Origin: Podaxis mareebaensis
Taxonomy: Eukaryota; Basidiomycota; Agaricomycetes; Agaricales; Agaricaceae
DNA length: 20,004 bases
Assembly (NCBI GenBank): GCA_018524725.1
Contig: JAEUWP010000512.1
Location: 1 to 20,004, forward strand
Direction of reading: 5' to 3'
Shown: in pieces, positions 19,600 through 20,004 of the stretch
How positions within the stretch are numbered: position 1 is the stretch's first letter
How the letters are laid out: every line of letters starts with the position of its first letter
The notes under the pieces: generated by a model
What the model was told of the DNA's origin: nothing
Database searches by the model: none
Seen by the model: only the letters and a program-made list of their open reading frames with translations
Made by a program: the position numbers and the translations under genes

Positions 19600-20004
19600 T
19601 GTTACAGACTTCACTTCATGCCCATTAAACTCTCGGAGCCTTGGTTACAACCCAGATTCTGTGGATCACATTCAGTTTAACCTTTCTTCCCTTTCCGTCG
19701 GACCTTTCCCCTTGCAAATACTTTTATCCGTCCTTGTTCTTTCCATCATTTTCCTTATCTGATCTCCTTACCCAATTATCTCGTGTTTTTCTGTTTATCC
19801 GTGGCTTTTCCCTTTACCCTTGATTATCTCTCGCTTATCTGTTATCTGATGTTTCACTTCTGCCCCTGTCCTATCAGATGTCCAGACACTTTGCAGACAG
19901 ACTCCCTATTCTAGTATCTTCACCACAGTTATCAGTTCACATGTTTCTTGTATTCTCCTTTGAGTAGTTACTATTGTTTCTCGCTTAACTACTACTCTCC
20001 AGAC
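19600..20004 (+). repeat. 3' LTR of element 2, cut by window end
   Basis: It aligns with 12144-12558. It lacks the 10-nt stretch present in the 5' copy. The remaining third, including the TATA box and LTR end, is outside the window. Confidence 0.9.

Larger units (their letters stand above)
12144..20004 (+). mobile_element. Ty3/gypsy chromovirus, element 2, nearly complete
   Basis: The element has matching direct repeats starting TGTTA at 12144 and 19600, a primer binding site at 12752, gag, a -1 frame pol with chromodomain, an opposite-strand gene and a polypurine tract. The right LTR is cut by the window end at 20004; from the 608-nt left LTR, the element should end a little beyond 20190. 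One TAA in gag and two TGA in pol disable it. The 5' flank before the LTR ends AGTAG; the other side of the target duplication is outside the window. Confidence 0.93.

Noticed and set aside
1..20004. CRISPR arrays, tRNA or rRNA genes, bacterial mobile elements
   Set aside because: No spaced repeats, cloverleaf boxes or rRNA-like stretches were seen; all content fits a fungal nuclear genome.

Overview
The window looks like a repeat-dense, gene-poor stretch of a basidiomycete (Agaricomycetes-like) nuclear genome. The evidence is short GT-AG introns (mostly about 36-62 nt), chromodomain-bearing Ty3/gypsy retrotransposons, and a fungal-type LINE ORF1 ending in CCHC zinc knuckles. I saw no bacterial signals, tRNA, rRNA or CRISPR.

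Layout. (1) 1 to about 5612, minus strand: a decayed Ty3/gypsy chromovirus with gag, pol (protease, RT, RNase H, integrase, chromodomain) and a third ORF of unknown function downstream of pol that runs off the window. (2) About 5613-7722, plus strand: a CpG-rich LINE-like element with ORF1, a 3' UTR and a perfect A28 tail but no ORF2; it abuts the truncated gag. (3) 7723-8152: an exon-like fragment followed by the 3' tail of a second, older LINE of the same family. (4) 8180-9030, minus strand: an intact four-exon orphan gene, possibly with more exons upstream. (5) 10015-12048, minus strand: a seven-exon gene with a Cys-rich zinc-cluster-like motif and two in-frame stops. (6) 12144 to beyond 20004, plus strand: a second Ty3/gypsy chromovirus with 5' LTR, primer binding site, gag, pol, a spliced gene on the opposite strand between pol and the 3' LTR, a polypurine tract and a partial 3' LTR.

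How the parts relate. The most unusual object is the antisense spliced gene (18170-19475) inside the second retrotransposon. Its inferred splicing joins two half-motifs into C-X2-C-X6-C-X10-C-X2-C-X6-C, the spacing of fungal Zn(II)2Cys6 clusters. The gene at 10015-12048 has the same order of parts: a Lys/Gly-rich linker, paired CxxC motifs, a helical region and an acidic or Ser-rich tail. It also starts close to an LTR.

Decay. The two LTRs of element 2 differ, by eye, at 23 bases over about 400 aligned positions. All are transitions, and 22 fall in dinucleotides explained by loss of CpG. All 14 premature stops I found in element 1 are TGA, as expected from CGA to TGA. This points to cytosine-methylation-linked or RIP-like CpG mutation as the main inactivating force. 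The LINE copy is still CpG-rich and has one such stop, so it is probably the youngest insertion.
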